From Candidatus Zixiibacteriota bacterium (GTDB lineage Bacteria > Desulfobacterota > Binatia > UBA9968), in NCBI GenBank assembly GCA_035574315.1, contig DATLYW010000021.1, forward strand, positions 37,962 to 101,961: DNA of 64,000 nucleotides, in the 5' to 3' direction. The notes below the pieces were generated by a model that did not search any database, was not told the origin of the DNA, and saw nothing but the letters and a program-made list of their open reading frames with translations. A program made the position numbers and the translations under genes. Shown here piece after piece: positions 47,953-56,232 of this stretch. Each line of letters starts with the position of its first letter. Positions within the stretch are counted from its first letter, which is position 1.

Positions 47953-48621
47953 ATGAAAGTCGAAAAGGGCATGGACGAACAATTGTTGCGGCGGCCGTCG
48001 AAGAGGCGAATCAAAAGGATTCGCATTTACCGGAGCCTCGTCGGCCTTCGACAGCGGGTCCTCGAGCTCGGGTGCGGCGCCGGGGATTTGACTTGTGCAT
48101 TGGCCGAGGACGGAGAATTCGTGGCCGGTTCGGATCTTTCCTTTGAATCGGTCCGTTCGGGCAAGGCGCGGCTGCTCCGGGATCGGGAGGAGCCGCGGAA
48201 GGTCGCTTTCGTGCAGATGGACGCACGCGCGCTGGCGTTTGCGGACGCTGCGTTCGACGTCGTGGTGAGCACGTCCATGATCGAGCACCTCTATCCTGAC
48301 GATCTTTCAGGACACCTTAGCGAGGTGTGGCGCGTGCTGAAAATCGGCGGGCGGTATCTGGTCTGGTGCCCGAACGGCCTCGGCCGTCACCGGCACCGGG
48401 ACTTTCACTACAGCATGTTCTCGTACCGCGAATGGATGGAGAAAATGCGGGCCGCCGGTTTCGGTGGGTTTGAATCGTTGCTCTTCCACCGGCCCCTGTT
48501 TCGTGTGGACGCCGGCTGGAAAGTTCGCCTCGAGGAATTCCTCTCCCGCTGGAGGCTGAAAATCCTGTGGAGCCACCTCGGGGTGAGGAACGTACTCCTC
48601 TTGGCGCGAAAGGAACACTGA
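47953..48621 (+). CDS. Class I SAM-dependent methyltransferase
   Basis: Rossmann-fold methyltransferase, about 222 aa from the ATG I prefer. Motif I is VLELGCGAGDLT, motif II ends in GSDLSF, and the post-motif region has DVVVSTSMIEHLYPDDL and WRVLKIGGRYLVWCPNG. It has the UbiE/COQ5-like type 11 layout. The N-terminal 15 residues are basic. The substrate is unknown; its place between rmlC and rmlD suggests a polysaccharide sugar. The true start is uncertain among nearby ATGs, none with a good ribosome-binding site, and the frame runs upstream into repeat DNA. Confidence 0.8.
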   Translation: MKVEKGMDEQLLRRPSKRRIKRIRIYRSLVGLRQRVLELGCGAGDLTCALAEDGEFVAGSDLSFESVRSGKARLLRDREEPRKVAFVQMDARALAFADAAFDVVVSTSMIEHLYPDDLSGHLSEVWRVLKIGGRYLVWCPNGLGRHRHRDFHYSMFSYREWMEKMRAAGFGGFESLLFHRPLFRVDAGWKVRLEEFLSRWRLKILWSHLGVRNVLLLARKEH

Positions 48622-48661
48622 CCCGCGCGGCGTGGAAAATCCTCGCCCGCGAGGCAAAAAT

Positions 48662-49549
48662 ATGCGGGTTGTCGTCATCGGCGCTAAGGGCCAGCTCGGC
48701 AGCGATCTCGTGAAGGTCCTGTCGGGCCAGGTCGTGGGCGCCTTGAAGCAGAGCGATCTCGATATCCGCGATGCGGCGCGTGTCCGGGAAGTGCTTTCGC
48801 GGTTGAAGCCCGACGCCGTCGTCAATACGGCGGCCTTCAACCGCGTCGACGATTGCGAGGACGATCCCGCCACCGCCTTCTCGGTGAACGCCTACGGCCC
48901 GCGCAACCTGGCGCGCGTCTGCGCGGAGGTGAACTGCGTCCTGATGCACATCAGCACCGACTACGTTTTCGGCGGCGAAAAACGGTCGCCGTACACGGAA
49001 GACGATTCGCCCAATCCGCTGAGCGTGTACGGGACGTCGAAGCTTGCCGGAGAATACTTCGTTCGCAATGCCTGCCCCAGGCATTTCGTCGTCAGGACCT
49101 CGGGGCTCTACGGCGTGGCAGGATCGAGAGGCAAAGGCGGCAATTTCGTCGAGACCATGATCCGCCTCGCCAGGGAAGGAAAGCCGGTCCGCGTGGTCGA
49201 TGATCAGGTCCTCACCCCGACATATACGAAAGACCTCGCGGAGAAGCTCGAACAGTTGCTGCGTACGGATCGCTACGGACTTTACCATATCACCAACAGC
49301 GGCCAATGCTCATGGTACGAGTTTGCCGCGAAGATCTTCGCGCTGACGAATCTCCGGCCCGACTTCGCGTCGACCACAAGCGAGGCCTTCGGATCGAAAG
49401 CCCGCCGCCCGGCTTACTCGGTTCTGGAAAGCGAAAGGCTGCGGAGAGCGGGATTCCGGCCGTTAAATTCGTGGGAAGAAGCGCTCGGCAATTATCTCGC
49501 CGAGAGGACGGCGGTCCTGAATCCCGCGCCGGGAAGCTCCCCCCGATGA
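48662..49549 (+). CDS. rmlD: dTDP-4-dehydrorhamnose reductase
   Basis: Final enzyme of dTDP-L-rhamnose synthesis, 295 aa. NAD(P) motif GAKGQLG at residues 7-13, followed by NTAAFNRVDDCEDDP, ISTDYVFGGEK, the catalytic YGTSK near residue 122, and VVDDQVLTPTYTKDLA. The ATG giving MRVVVIGAKGQLG is preferred over an upstream in-frame codon. It is separated from rmlC by the methyltransferase gene. Confidence 0.95.
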   Translation: MRVVVIGAKGQLGSDLVKVLSGQVVGALKQSDLDIRDAARVREVLSRLKPDAVVNTAAFNRVDDCEDDPATAFSVNAYGPRNLARVCAEVNCVLMHISTDYVFGGEKRSPYTEDDSPNPLSVYGTSKLAGEYFVRNACPRHFVVRTSGLYGVAGSRGKGGNFVETMIRLAREGKPVRVVDDQVLTPTYTKDLAEKLEQLLRTDRYGLYHITNSGQCSWYEFAAKIFALTNLRPDFASTTSEAFGSKARRPAYSVLESERLRRAGFRPLNSWEEALGNYLAERTAVLNPAPGSSPR

Positions 49550-49964
49550 TCCTGGACCCGAGCGCTCCGGATCGGTGCTTTGCCTGCCCCAGATGGCTTT
49601 GGCGATGGCCAGAGGTTCAGGCTGCCTGGAGGTATGCCGAAGCCCGGGGATTGTCTCGCTAGAGCGGGGATAGATCTCGGGAGTTGTTGGTTTACACTGC
49701 AACCCCCGCTGGCAGGGCAATCCACGTGCCAAAGAGCTAAGGATCGATCGCGGCGGTTGCTGGTTTGCAACGAGTTCTAGCGGGAAAAAGTCGAGACCGA
49801 CCGCCCCGACCGTTGCCGCGACGCTCTCGAAGGAAGGAACGAGGCGGAAGCGCTTCACACACCTACCGGACGAGCTACAACGGCTTTACTACAACCTGGC
49901 GATTGTGATATACACGGCAGGAGCTGTTGGTCTGTCAGCAGTCCGGCGGCATGGTGCTAGAAGT
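49550..49964 (+). other. 415-base intergenic region between rmlD and the epimerase gene
   Basis: No supported gene. It contains an imperfect direct repeat: GGATAGATCTCGGGAGTTGT onward at 49668-49702 and GGATCGATCGCGGCGGTTGC onward at 49741-49771, sharing GTTGYTGGTTT...GCAAC and 73 bases apart. A minus-strand open frame of about 130 codons across it has no recognisable similarity and is probably chance. The last 60 bases are in frame with the following gene but do not look like protein. Confidence 0.4.
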
Positions 49965-50897
49965 ATGCGTGTTCTTGTCACCGGCGCGGCGGGCTATCTG
50001 GGTTCGGTCCTGTGCGAGCGCCTTCTCGAGGGCGGATGTAGCGTTACCGCCGTCGACAATCTGATGTATGGGCAGCGCAGCCTGTTTCACCTCTGCGCGA
50101 ACGCCCGCTTTGAGTTCGTCTACGGAGACGTCCGGGACGAAGCCGTCCTAAAGCCCCTGGTCTCGCAAGCCGACGTTCTCATTCCGTTGGCGGCGATCGT
50201 CGGGGCTCCAGCCTGCGACCGCGATCCCGATCTTGCCCGGAGCGTCAACCTTGAGGCCGTGCGCTTGCTCAACCGTTTGCGCTCGCCCCGGCAGCTGGTC
50301 ATTTTCCCCACGACCAACAGCGGCTACGGAACCCAGTCGGGCGACGTTTTCTGCACCGAGGAGACGCCGCTTCAGCCGATCTCACTCTATGGACAGACGA
50401 AGAGTCAGGCCGAGACGGAACTGCTGCAATCCCCGAATGTGGTGACGTTGCGCCTGGCCACGGTGTTCGGGATGTCCCCGCGAATGCGGCTCGACCTGCT
50501 CGTCAACCACTTCGTCCATGTCGCCGCTACGGACGGGTACCTGGTCATTTTCGAGAAGGATTTCAAGCGCAATTACATCCATATCCGCGACGTGGCCGAT
50601 TGCTTCGTCCATTCGATCGAGAACGGAGAGCGCATGGCGGGCAGGCCCTACAACGCGGGGCTCGACACCGCCAATCTGTCCAAGGAAGAGCTGGCGCTCA
50701 AGATCAAGGAATACGTGCCCAATTTTTACATCCATTTCGCCGAGGTCGGAACCGACCCGGACAGGCGCAACTACATCGTCTCGAACCGACGGCTGAAGGA
50801 GGCCGGCTTCGAAGCGCGGCGCTCGCTCGACGAGGGGATCCAGGAGCTCCTGAAAGGCTATCGCATGATGGGCCGATCGGAGTTCAAGAACGTCTAG
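49965..50897 (+). CDS. NAD-dependent epimerase/dehydratase (extended SDR)
   Basis: Nucleotide-sugar SDR, 310 aa. NAD motif TGAAGYLG at residues 6-13. The catalytic segment is TTNSGYG followed by YGQTK (Tyr near 142). Unlike RmlB or Gmd, the Asp-Glu pair of 4,6-dehydratases is replaced by Asn-Ser, so C4 epimerisation or C4 oxidation is more likely than dehydration. The segment FKRNYIHIRDVADCFVHSIEN is typical of the family. It is eight bases before the heptose guanylyltransferase fusion, which suggests a GDP-heptose substrate; that is inference. Confidence 0.8.
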   Translation: MRVLVTGAAGYLGSVLCERLLEGGCSVTAVDNLMYGQRSLFHLCANARFEFVYGDVRDEAVLKPLVSQADVLIPLAAIVGAPACDRDPDLARSVNLEAVRLLNRLRSPRQLVIFPTTNSGYGTQSGDVFCTEETPLQPISLYGQTKSQAETELLQSPNVVTLRLATVFGMSPRMRLDLLVNHFVHVAATDGYLVIFEKDFKRNYIHIRDVADCFVHSIENGERMAGRPYNAGLDTANLSKEELALKIKEYVPNFYIHFAEVGTDPDRRNYIVSNRRLKEAGFEARRSLDEGIQELLKGYRMMGRSEFKNV

Positions 50898-50905
50898 CCG
50901 GGTCC

Positions 50906-52213
50906 ATGAGGGGGCGGGGCGTCAGTGGACTGGCGGACGTGACGGGCGTGATCCTGGCGGGAGGGCTGGGAACGCGCCTGCGGTCCATAGTTGCCGATCG
51001 GCCGAAGGTTCTCGCGGAAGTTTGCGGCCGGCCGTTCCTCGCTTATCTACTCGATCGGCTGTCCGGTGCCGGGCTGCGAAACATAGTGATCTCGACCGGG
51101 TATCTGGGGGAGCAGATCGAACGTGCTTTCGGGAACTGCTACAGGAACCTGCGACTCGTTTACTCGCGGGAGGCCCGGCCGCTCGGGACGGGAGGAGCGT
51201 TGAGGCTTGCGCTGCCGTTGCTCGACTCCGACCCCGTTCTGGTATTGAACGGCGACTCCTGCTGCGACGCCGATCTCCACTCCTTTTGGCGCTCCCACGT
51301 GGCCCGGCAAGCCAGAGCGACGCTCCTGCTCGTCCGGGCGGAGGACATGGGTCGCTACGGGTCCGTCGAGTGCGGGGACGACGGTCAGGTGACGGCGTTT
51401 CGAGAAAAGGGCCGAGGGGGCGAGGGCTGGATCAGCGCGGGGGTCTATCTCATCGACCGTTCGCTGATCGAAGAAATTTCTGCGGGCGAGACGGTGTCGC
51501 TGGAAACGGACGTCTTCCCCGGGTGGATCGGCTGTGGACTCTTCGCGTATCGGGGCAGCGGTCGGTTCATCGACATCGGGACGCCCGAGTCGTTCGCCGC
51601 GGCGGAGCGGTTTTTCGCCCCGGATCGCGCCGCGCCGCAGGACCGCCGTTTTGTCGTGCTGGACCGCGACGGCACGATCAACGAGGAGCGCGAATATCTT
51701 TCGGACCCGGACCAGGTTCGGTTGATCCCGGGAGCCGCCGAAGGGCTGCGGCGACTCAAAGAGATGGGGTTGGGACTGGTCGTGATCACCAACCAGTCGG
51801 GAGTCGGGCGCGGGTACTTCGACCGTGCGCGGCTCGATGCGATTCACCGCAGGCTGAGCGAGCTTCTCCAGGCCGAGGGGGTCGCGCTGGATGGCATTTA
51901 CGTCTGCCCGCACACGCCCGAAGATAAATGTTCCTGCCGCAAGCCGAGGACCGCACTGCTCGACCGGGCGGCCGGGGAGCTGGGCTTCAAGCCGGAGCTC
52001 GGCTTCGTGATCGGGGACAAACCGTGTGATATCGAAATGGGAGCGGCGGTCGGCGCAACCACGTTCCTGGTGCGCACGGGCTATGGTGCCCATTATGCTG
52101 CGGACGGAGCTGTCTGCGCCGACCATGTCGTGGAAGACCTGCGCGAGGCTTGCGCCGTGATTCGGCGCCTGCTGGAGCGAGAAGACAGAGAGGTGGCGCG
52201 TGATCATCAGTAG
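50906..52213 (+). CDS. Fused heptose-1-phosphate guanylyltransferase / heptose-1,7-bisphosphate 7-phosphatase (HddC-GmhB)
   Basis: 435 aa, two enzymes in one chain. The N-terminal sugar nucleotidyltransferase domain (about residues 13-240) has ILAGGLGTRLRSIV and LNGDSCCD, resembling HddC. The C-terminal HAD phosphatase (about 250-425) has the nucleophile DRDGTI (Asp253, Asp255), TNQSGVGRG and the zinc loop Cys334-x-His336...Cys342-x-Cys344 followed by RKP, the GmhB hallmark. Together they give steps of GDP-D-glycero-D-manno-heptose synthesis. The gene overlaps hddA by 14 bases. The isomerase GmhA is not nearby. Guanylyl (not adenylyl) specificity is inferred from the neighbouring HddA. Confidence 0.85.
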   Translation: MRGRGVSGLADVTGVILAGGLGTRLRSIVADRPKVLAEVCGRPFLAYLLDRLSGAGLRNIVISTGYLGEQIERAFGNCYRNLRLVYSREARPLGTGGALRLALPLLDSDPVLVLNGDSCCDADLHSFWRSHVARQARATLLLVRAEDMGRYGSVECGDDGQVTAFREKGRGGEGWISAGVYLIDRSLIEEISAGETVSLETDVFPGWIGCGLFAYRGSGRFIDIGTPESFAAAERFFAPDRAAPQDRRFVVLDRDGTINEEREYLSDPDQVRLIPGAAEGLRRLKEMGLGLVVITNQSGVGRGYFDRARLDAIHRRLSELLQAEGVALDGIYVCPHTPEDKCSCRKPRTALLDRAAGELGFKPELGFVIGDKPCDIEMGAAVGATTFLVRTGYGAHYAADGAVCADHVVEDLREACAVIRRLLEREDREVARDHQ

Positions 52214-53276
52214 AACTCCTTTTCGGATCTCGTTCTTCGGGGGCGGGACGGACTACCCCGATTGGTACCGGGAGCACGGGGGAGCTGTCCTGGGGGCCAC
52301 GATCGACAAATACTGCTATCTCACCTGCCGGTACCTGCCGCCGTTTTTCGAGCACCGTTTCCGAGTGGTCTATTCCAGGATAGAAAATTGCCAGACCGCG
52401 GACGAGGTCGCACATCCGGTTGTCCGCGCGATGCTTCGGTACCTCGGCATCGAGCGGGGTCTCGAGATCCACCACGATGGCGACCTGCCGGCGAGAAGCG
52501 GCATGGGGTCCAGCTCCGCGTTCACGGTGGGGCTCCTGCACGCGCTCTGCGCGCTGCAGGGGCGGATGCTGAGCAAAGAGCAACTGGCCGCGGAGAGCAT
52601 CCATCTCGAACAAAACGTGCTCCGGGAAACCGTGGGCTCGCAGGACCAGGTTCTGGCCGCTTACGGCGGCCTGAACCACATCGTTTTCATGACGAACGGA
52701 TCGTTCGCCGTGAGGCCGGTCACCATCGGAACCGACCGGCTCCAGGAATTGAACGACCATTTGATGCTTTTCTTTACCGGAATCAATCGGACGGCGTCGC
52801 AAGTGGCGCAGAGTTATATCGGAAACGTCAACGGAAGGAGGCGGGAGCTGCGGATCCTGGGCGACTTGGTCGGCGAGAGCCTGTCGATTCTGAACGGAAC
52901 GCAAGGGATCGCCGCCTTCGGGGAGTTGCTCAACGAAGCGTGGCAGGTCAAGCGAAGCCTCAGTCAAGAGGTTTCGAACGCAGCCGTCGACGAGATCTAC
53001 CGGGAAGCAACGGCGGCCGGGGCCATCGGCGGAAAGCTCCTCGGAGCCGGCGGTGGCGGCTTCATGCTGCTTTTCGTTCCGCCCGACAGACAACCCGACG
53101 TGCGAGCGCGTCTCGGAAATCTCATCCACGTTCCTTTCAAGTTCGAGTTTACCGGGACTCAGATCATCTTTTTCGATCCCGAGGTGGACTACTCGGCCGA
53201 GGAACGACACCGTTCGACGCGGTGCGCTGCCCCGTTCCGCGAGCTCGCCACCCTCCCGGGAGAAAAAGGGATCTGA
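52200..53276 (+). CDS. hddA: D-glycero-D-manno-heptose 7-phosphate kinase (HddA-like, GHMP family)
   Basis: 358 aa GHMP kinase. It begins MIISRTPFRISFFGGGTDYPDWY, the usual HddA N terminus. The ATP loop is DLPARSGMGSSSAFTVGLLH and the third GHMP motif is KLLGAGGGGFMLLF. HddA makes the 1,7-bisphosphate with the alpha anomer used for GDP-heptose, the pathway known from S-layer glycan synthesis. GTG start inside the end of the fusion gene. D-mannose or L-fucose kinase paralogs are less likely in this context. Confidence 0.85.
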   Translation: MIISRTPFRISFFGGGTDYPDWYREHGGAVLGATIDKYCYLTCRYLPPFFEHRFRVVYSRIENCQTADEVAHPVVRAMLRYLGIERGLEIHHDGDLPARSGMGSSSAFTVGLLHALCALQGRMLSKEQLAAESIHLEQNVLRETVGSQDQVLAAYGGLNHIVFMTNGSFAVRPVTIGTDRLQELNDHLMLFFTGINRTASQVAQSYIGNVNGRRRELRILGDLVGESLSILNGTQGIAAFGELLNEAWQVKRSLSQEVSNAAVDEIYREATAAGAIGGKLLGAGGGGFMLLFVPPDRQPDVRARLGNLIHVPFKFEFTGTQIIFFDPEVDYSAEERHRSTRCAAPFRELATLPGEKGI

Positions 53277-53289
53277 GCGCTGGACCGGC

Positions 53290-54258
53290 ATGAACGTGGT
53301 CATCGAAGAGAAATCGAAAATCTATGTCGCCGGGGGCGATACCCTGGTCGGGGCGAGCCTGCTGGCGGAGCTGGAGCGGCGGGGGTATCGTCGAATCGTC
53401 AACCGGAGCGTGCCCGAGCCCGACCTCGCCGACCCGGCCGAAACCGATGAATTTTTCCGCACCACGCTTCCCGAGCTCGTTTTCGTCGCCGCCGGAAAAT
53501 CGGGCGGCATCGAGGCCAACCGGAAATATCCGGCGAGCCTCATGGCGGACAACCTCCTCGTGGCGACGAACGTGATCCGGGCGGCTCACCGCCACGGGGT
53601 GCGGAAGCTTCTGTATCTCGCCAGCTCTTGCGTCTATCCCAGGCTTTGCCCGCAGCCCATGGAGGTTGGCTCCCTGATGACGGGGCCGCTGGAGCCGACC
53701 AACGAGGCCTATGCGGCGGCGAAGCTCGCGGGACTGATCCTCTGCCGCGCCTATCGGGTCGAGCACGGGGTGAATTTCGTGACGCTGATCCCGGCCAACC
53801 CTTTCGGGCCGGGCGACGATTTCAGCCTCGAGGGGTCGCACGTGATCGCGGCGCTGATGCGGCGCATGCACGCAGCGAAGATCCGCGGCGAGAGCACGGT
53901 CAGGGTGTGGGGCAGCGGGCGGCCGCGGCGCGAATTCATCTTCGCCCGAGACCTCGCCGATGCCTGTATCTTCGTCATGCAGCGCTACGAGGACGACGAG
54001 CCGATCAATGTCGGTGTGGGCTCGGATCTCTCGATCGCCGAGCTCGCGGAGCTGGTGCGCGAGACGGTCGGCTATCGCGGCCGACTGGAGTTCGATCCGG
54101 GTCAGCCTGACGGAATGCCGGCGAAGCTGCTCGACTCGAGTCGCCTCAGGGCCATGGGCTGGCGTCCGCAGACGCCGCTCAAGACCGCTCTCGCCGAGAC
54201 CTACGAGTGGTTTTGCAAGGCGGCAGAGAAGGAGCACGGTGACCGAGCGTTTCTATAG
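53290..54258 (+). CDS. GDP-L-fucose/colitose synthase-like epimerase-reductase
   Basis: 322 aa extended SDR close to GDP-fucose synthase (Fcl/WcaG) and ColC. Residues of that family are visible: Ser113 and Cys114 in ASSCVYP, Tyr141 and Lys145 in YAAAK after PLEPTNEAY, and the epimerase histidine His184 in SLEGSHVIAAL. The nucleotide loop is atypical (VAGGDTLVGASL). It would epimerise and reduce a GDP-4-keto sugar. Placed between hddA and the E1 genes, a GDP-4-keto-heptose or 3-deoxy sugar is a likely substrate, but this is inference. The 3' end overlaps the next gene by 20 bases. Confidence 0.82.
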   Translation: MNVVIEEKSKIYVAGGDTLVGASLLAELERRGYRRIVNRSVPEPDLADPAETDEFFRTTLPELVFVAAGKSGGIEANRKYPASLMADNLLVATNVIRAAHRHGVRKLLYLASSCVYPRLCPQPMEVGSLMTGPLEPTNEAYAAAKLAGLILCRAYRVEHGVNFVTLIPANPFGPGDDFSLEGSHVIAALMRRMHAAKIRGESTVRVWGSGRPRREFIFARDLADACIFVMQRYEDDEPINVGVGSDLSIAELAELVRETVGYRGRLEFDPGQPDGMPAKLLDSSRLRAMGWRPQTPLKTALAETYEWFCKAAEKEHGDRAFL

Positions 54259-55177
54259 ATCCCTCTACCGCATTCGCCGGGTCGAGGAGACGATCGCGGA
54301 GGTGTATCCGACGGACAAGATCAAGAGCCCGGTTCACCTCTCGATCGGGCAGGAAGCCGTCGCCGTGGGGGTGTGCGAAGCGCTGCGGCCTAAGGACGTC
54401 GTCTTCATTACCTACAGGAGCCACGCCGCCTACCTGGCGAAAGGCGGCGACCTGAGGAAGATGATCGCGGAGCTCTACGGCAAGGCCACCGGCTGTGCCA
54501 AAGGGAAGGGCGGATCGATGCACTTGATCGACGCGGCTCACGGCGTCATGGGAGCCTCGGCCGTGGTCGGGACCACGATCGCGAACGCCGTCGGCTACGC
54601 GTACGCGGTCAAGCTGCGCCGGCGCGATCAGGTCGTCGTCAGCTTTTTCGGCGACGGCGGAACCGACGAAGGGGTGTTTCACGAGAGCATGAATTTCGCG
54701 GCGCTCAAGGGGCTGCCGATCATTTTCGTCTGCGAGAACAATTTTTACGCCATCCATACGCATCAGAACCGGCGTCAAAAGCTCGCCAACATCTGCGGGC
54801 GAGCGCGCGCTTACGGCATGCCGGCCGAGCGGATCGAGGGTAACGACGTGTTTCGCATTCACGAGCGCGTTCGCGACGCGGTCGGCGCACTCGGGGCCGG
54901 TGCGAGCGGTCCGTTCTTCTTCGAGTGCTTGACGTACCGCCTGAAGGAGCACGTGGGGCCCAACGAAGACTACCATCTCGGCTACCGCAGGCGCGAGGAA
55001 GCCGAGCCGTGGATTGCGGGCGACCCGGTGCGAAGGCTTGCCGCGATGCTGGACGGCGCTCGGCGCGCGCGCATCGAGGATGAGGTGGAGGCGGAAATCA
55101 GAGACGCGTTCGCTTTCGCCGAGGCAAGCCCGTTCCCAGAGGCGGCGGAGCTGTTCACGGACGTGACCGAAACGTAG
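54239..55177 (+). CDS. Thiamine-diphosphate dehydrogenase E1 alpha subunit, stand-alone
   Basis: 312 aa, resembling E1 alpha of pyruvate, acetoin or branched-chain 2-oxoacid dehydrogenase. The ThDP motif runs from GDG (residues 138-140) to the NN pair at 167-168 (GDGGTDEGVF...VCENNFYAIH). HLSIGQEAVAVGV and GKGGSMHL near the N terminus are typical. GTG start preceded by GGAG, inside the end of the SDR gene. No E2 acyltransferase or E3 gene occurs in the window, so a normal dehydrogenase complex is unlikely; a role in the sugar pathway is suggested by position. Confidence 0.85.
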   Translation: MTERFYRSLYRIRRVEETIAEVYPTDKIKSPVHLSIGQEAVAVGVCEALRPKDVVFITYRSHAAYLAKGGDLRKMIAELYGKATGCAKGKGGSMHLIDAAHGVMGASAVVGTTIANAVGYAYAVKLRRRDQVVVSFFGDGGTDEGVFHESMNFAALKGLPIIFVCENNFYAIHTHQNRRQKLANICGRARAYGMPAERIEGNDVFRIHERVRDAVGALGAGASGPFFFECLTYRLKEHVGPNEDYHLGYRRREEAEPWIAGDPVRRLAAMLDGARRARIEDEVEAEIRDAFAFAEASPFPEAAELFTDVTET

Positions 55178-55183
55178 AAGGCC

Positions 55184-56230
55184 ATGGAACGAACACTTTC
55201 CTACGTCGAGGCGATCCGCGAGGCGACCGATCAGGAGATGGAGCGGGATCCCGCCGTGGTCGTGTTCGGCCTCGACGTCGACGATCCGAAAGCGATTCAA
55301 GGGACGACGCGCGGCCTCGTGGAAAAATACGGGCCCGAGCGGGTCTTCGGCACGCCTCTTTCCGAGGACGCCATGACAGGAGTCGCCGTCGGCATGGCAC
55401 TGGCCGGCCTTCGGCCCATCCACGTGCACATCCGCATGGATTTTCTGATGCTGGCGATGAACCAGCTCGTGAACGTTGCGGCCAAGAGCCGCTACATGTA
55501 CGGAGGCCAGGTGCAGGTGCCGATCGTGGTTCGCTCCATGATCGGCAAGAGCTGGGGCCAGGGAGCGCAGCACTCTCAGGGGCTTTATTCGTTTTTCATG
55601 CATGTGCCCGGGCTCAAGGTCGTGGCGCCGGCAACCCCGTACGATGCCAAGGGCTGCCTGGTTCACGCGATCCGGGACAACGATCCCGTGATGTACGTCG
55701 AGCACCGCCTGCTGCACTTTCAAAAAGGCCCGGTGCCCGAACGCCTCTACTCGGTGCCGCCGGGGAGAGCGCGCGTCACCGCCGCGGGCAAGGACGCGAC
55801 CCTGGTCGGGATCTCGTACATGCAGGTGGAGTGCCTGCGGGCGCAGCGCTATCTGGAGGACGCGGGCATCGCCGCCGAGGTGATCGATCCGATCTGGCTG
55901 AGCCCTCTCGACACCGAGACGATCGTCGAGTCCGTGCGCAAGACGGGGCATCTTTGCGTGGTGGACAACGGTTGGAGCACGTGCGGAGCGGGAGCCGAGA
56001 TCGTCGCCCGGGTCGCGGAGCATTTCCAGGGGAGCAGGGCGATCAAGGTCAAACGGCTCGGCTTTGCGCCGGTGACCTGCCCGCCGACGCCGGCTCTCGA
56101 GGACCTTTATTACCCCAACGCACGCACCATCGCGTCGGCCGTCTTCGATCTCGTGAACGGCAAAGGGCAATCCTGGCAGCCGGAAGAACGGCGCGAGCTT
56201 CAGGAAATCGAGTTCAAGGGGCCTTTTTGA
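55184..56230 (+). CDS. Thiamine-diphosphate dehydrogenase E1 beta subunit, stand-alone
   Basis: 348 aa, partner of the preceding alpha subunit. It has the transketolase pyrimidine-binding domain with the ThDP-activating glutamate at about residue 61 (TPLSEDAMTGVAVGMALAG). The C-terminal transketolase domain contains VRKTGHLCVVDNGWSTCGAG. Six bases separate it from the alpha gene and two from the PLP enzyme gene, so all three are probably made together. In precedent pathways such E1 pairs can donate acyl units to sugars (for example the AviB pair proposed for the eurekanate side chain of avilamycin). Confidence 0.85.
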   Translation: MERTLSYVEAIREATDQEMERDPAVVVFGLDVDDPKAIQGTTRGLVEKYGPERVFGTPLSEDAMTGVAVGMALAGLRPIHVHIRMDFLMLAMNQLVNVAAKSRYMYGGQVQVPIVVRSMIGKSWGQGAQHSQGLYSFFMHVPGLKVVAPATPYDAKGCLVHAIRDNDPVMYVEHRLLHFQKGPVPERLYSVPPGRARVTAAGKDATLVGISYMQVECLRAQRYLEDAGIAAEVIDPIWLSPLDTETIVESVRKTGHLCVVDNGWSTCGAGAEIVARVAEHFQGSRAIKVKRLGFAPVTCPPTPALEDLYYPNARTIASAVFDLVNGKGQSWQPEERRELQEIEFKGPF

Positions 56231-56232
56231 GC

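Noticed and set aside
49463..49858. Minus-strand ORF of about 131 codons in the rmlD-epimerase gap
   Set aside because: It overlaps the end of rmlD, lacks similarity to any family I know, and contains the direct repeats, so it is probably chance.
54239..56230. Ordinary pyruvate dehydrogenase complex
   Set aside because: No E2 or E3 gene occurs nearby and the pair lies between nucleotide-sugar genes, so I did not annotate it as pyruvate dehydrogenase.
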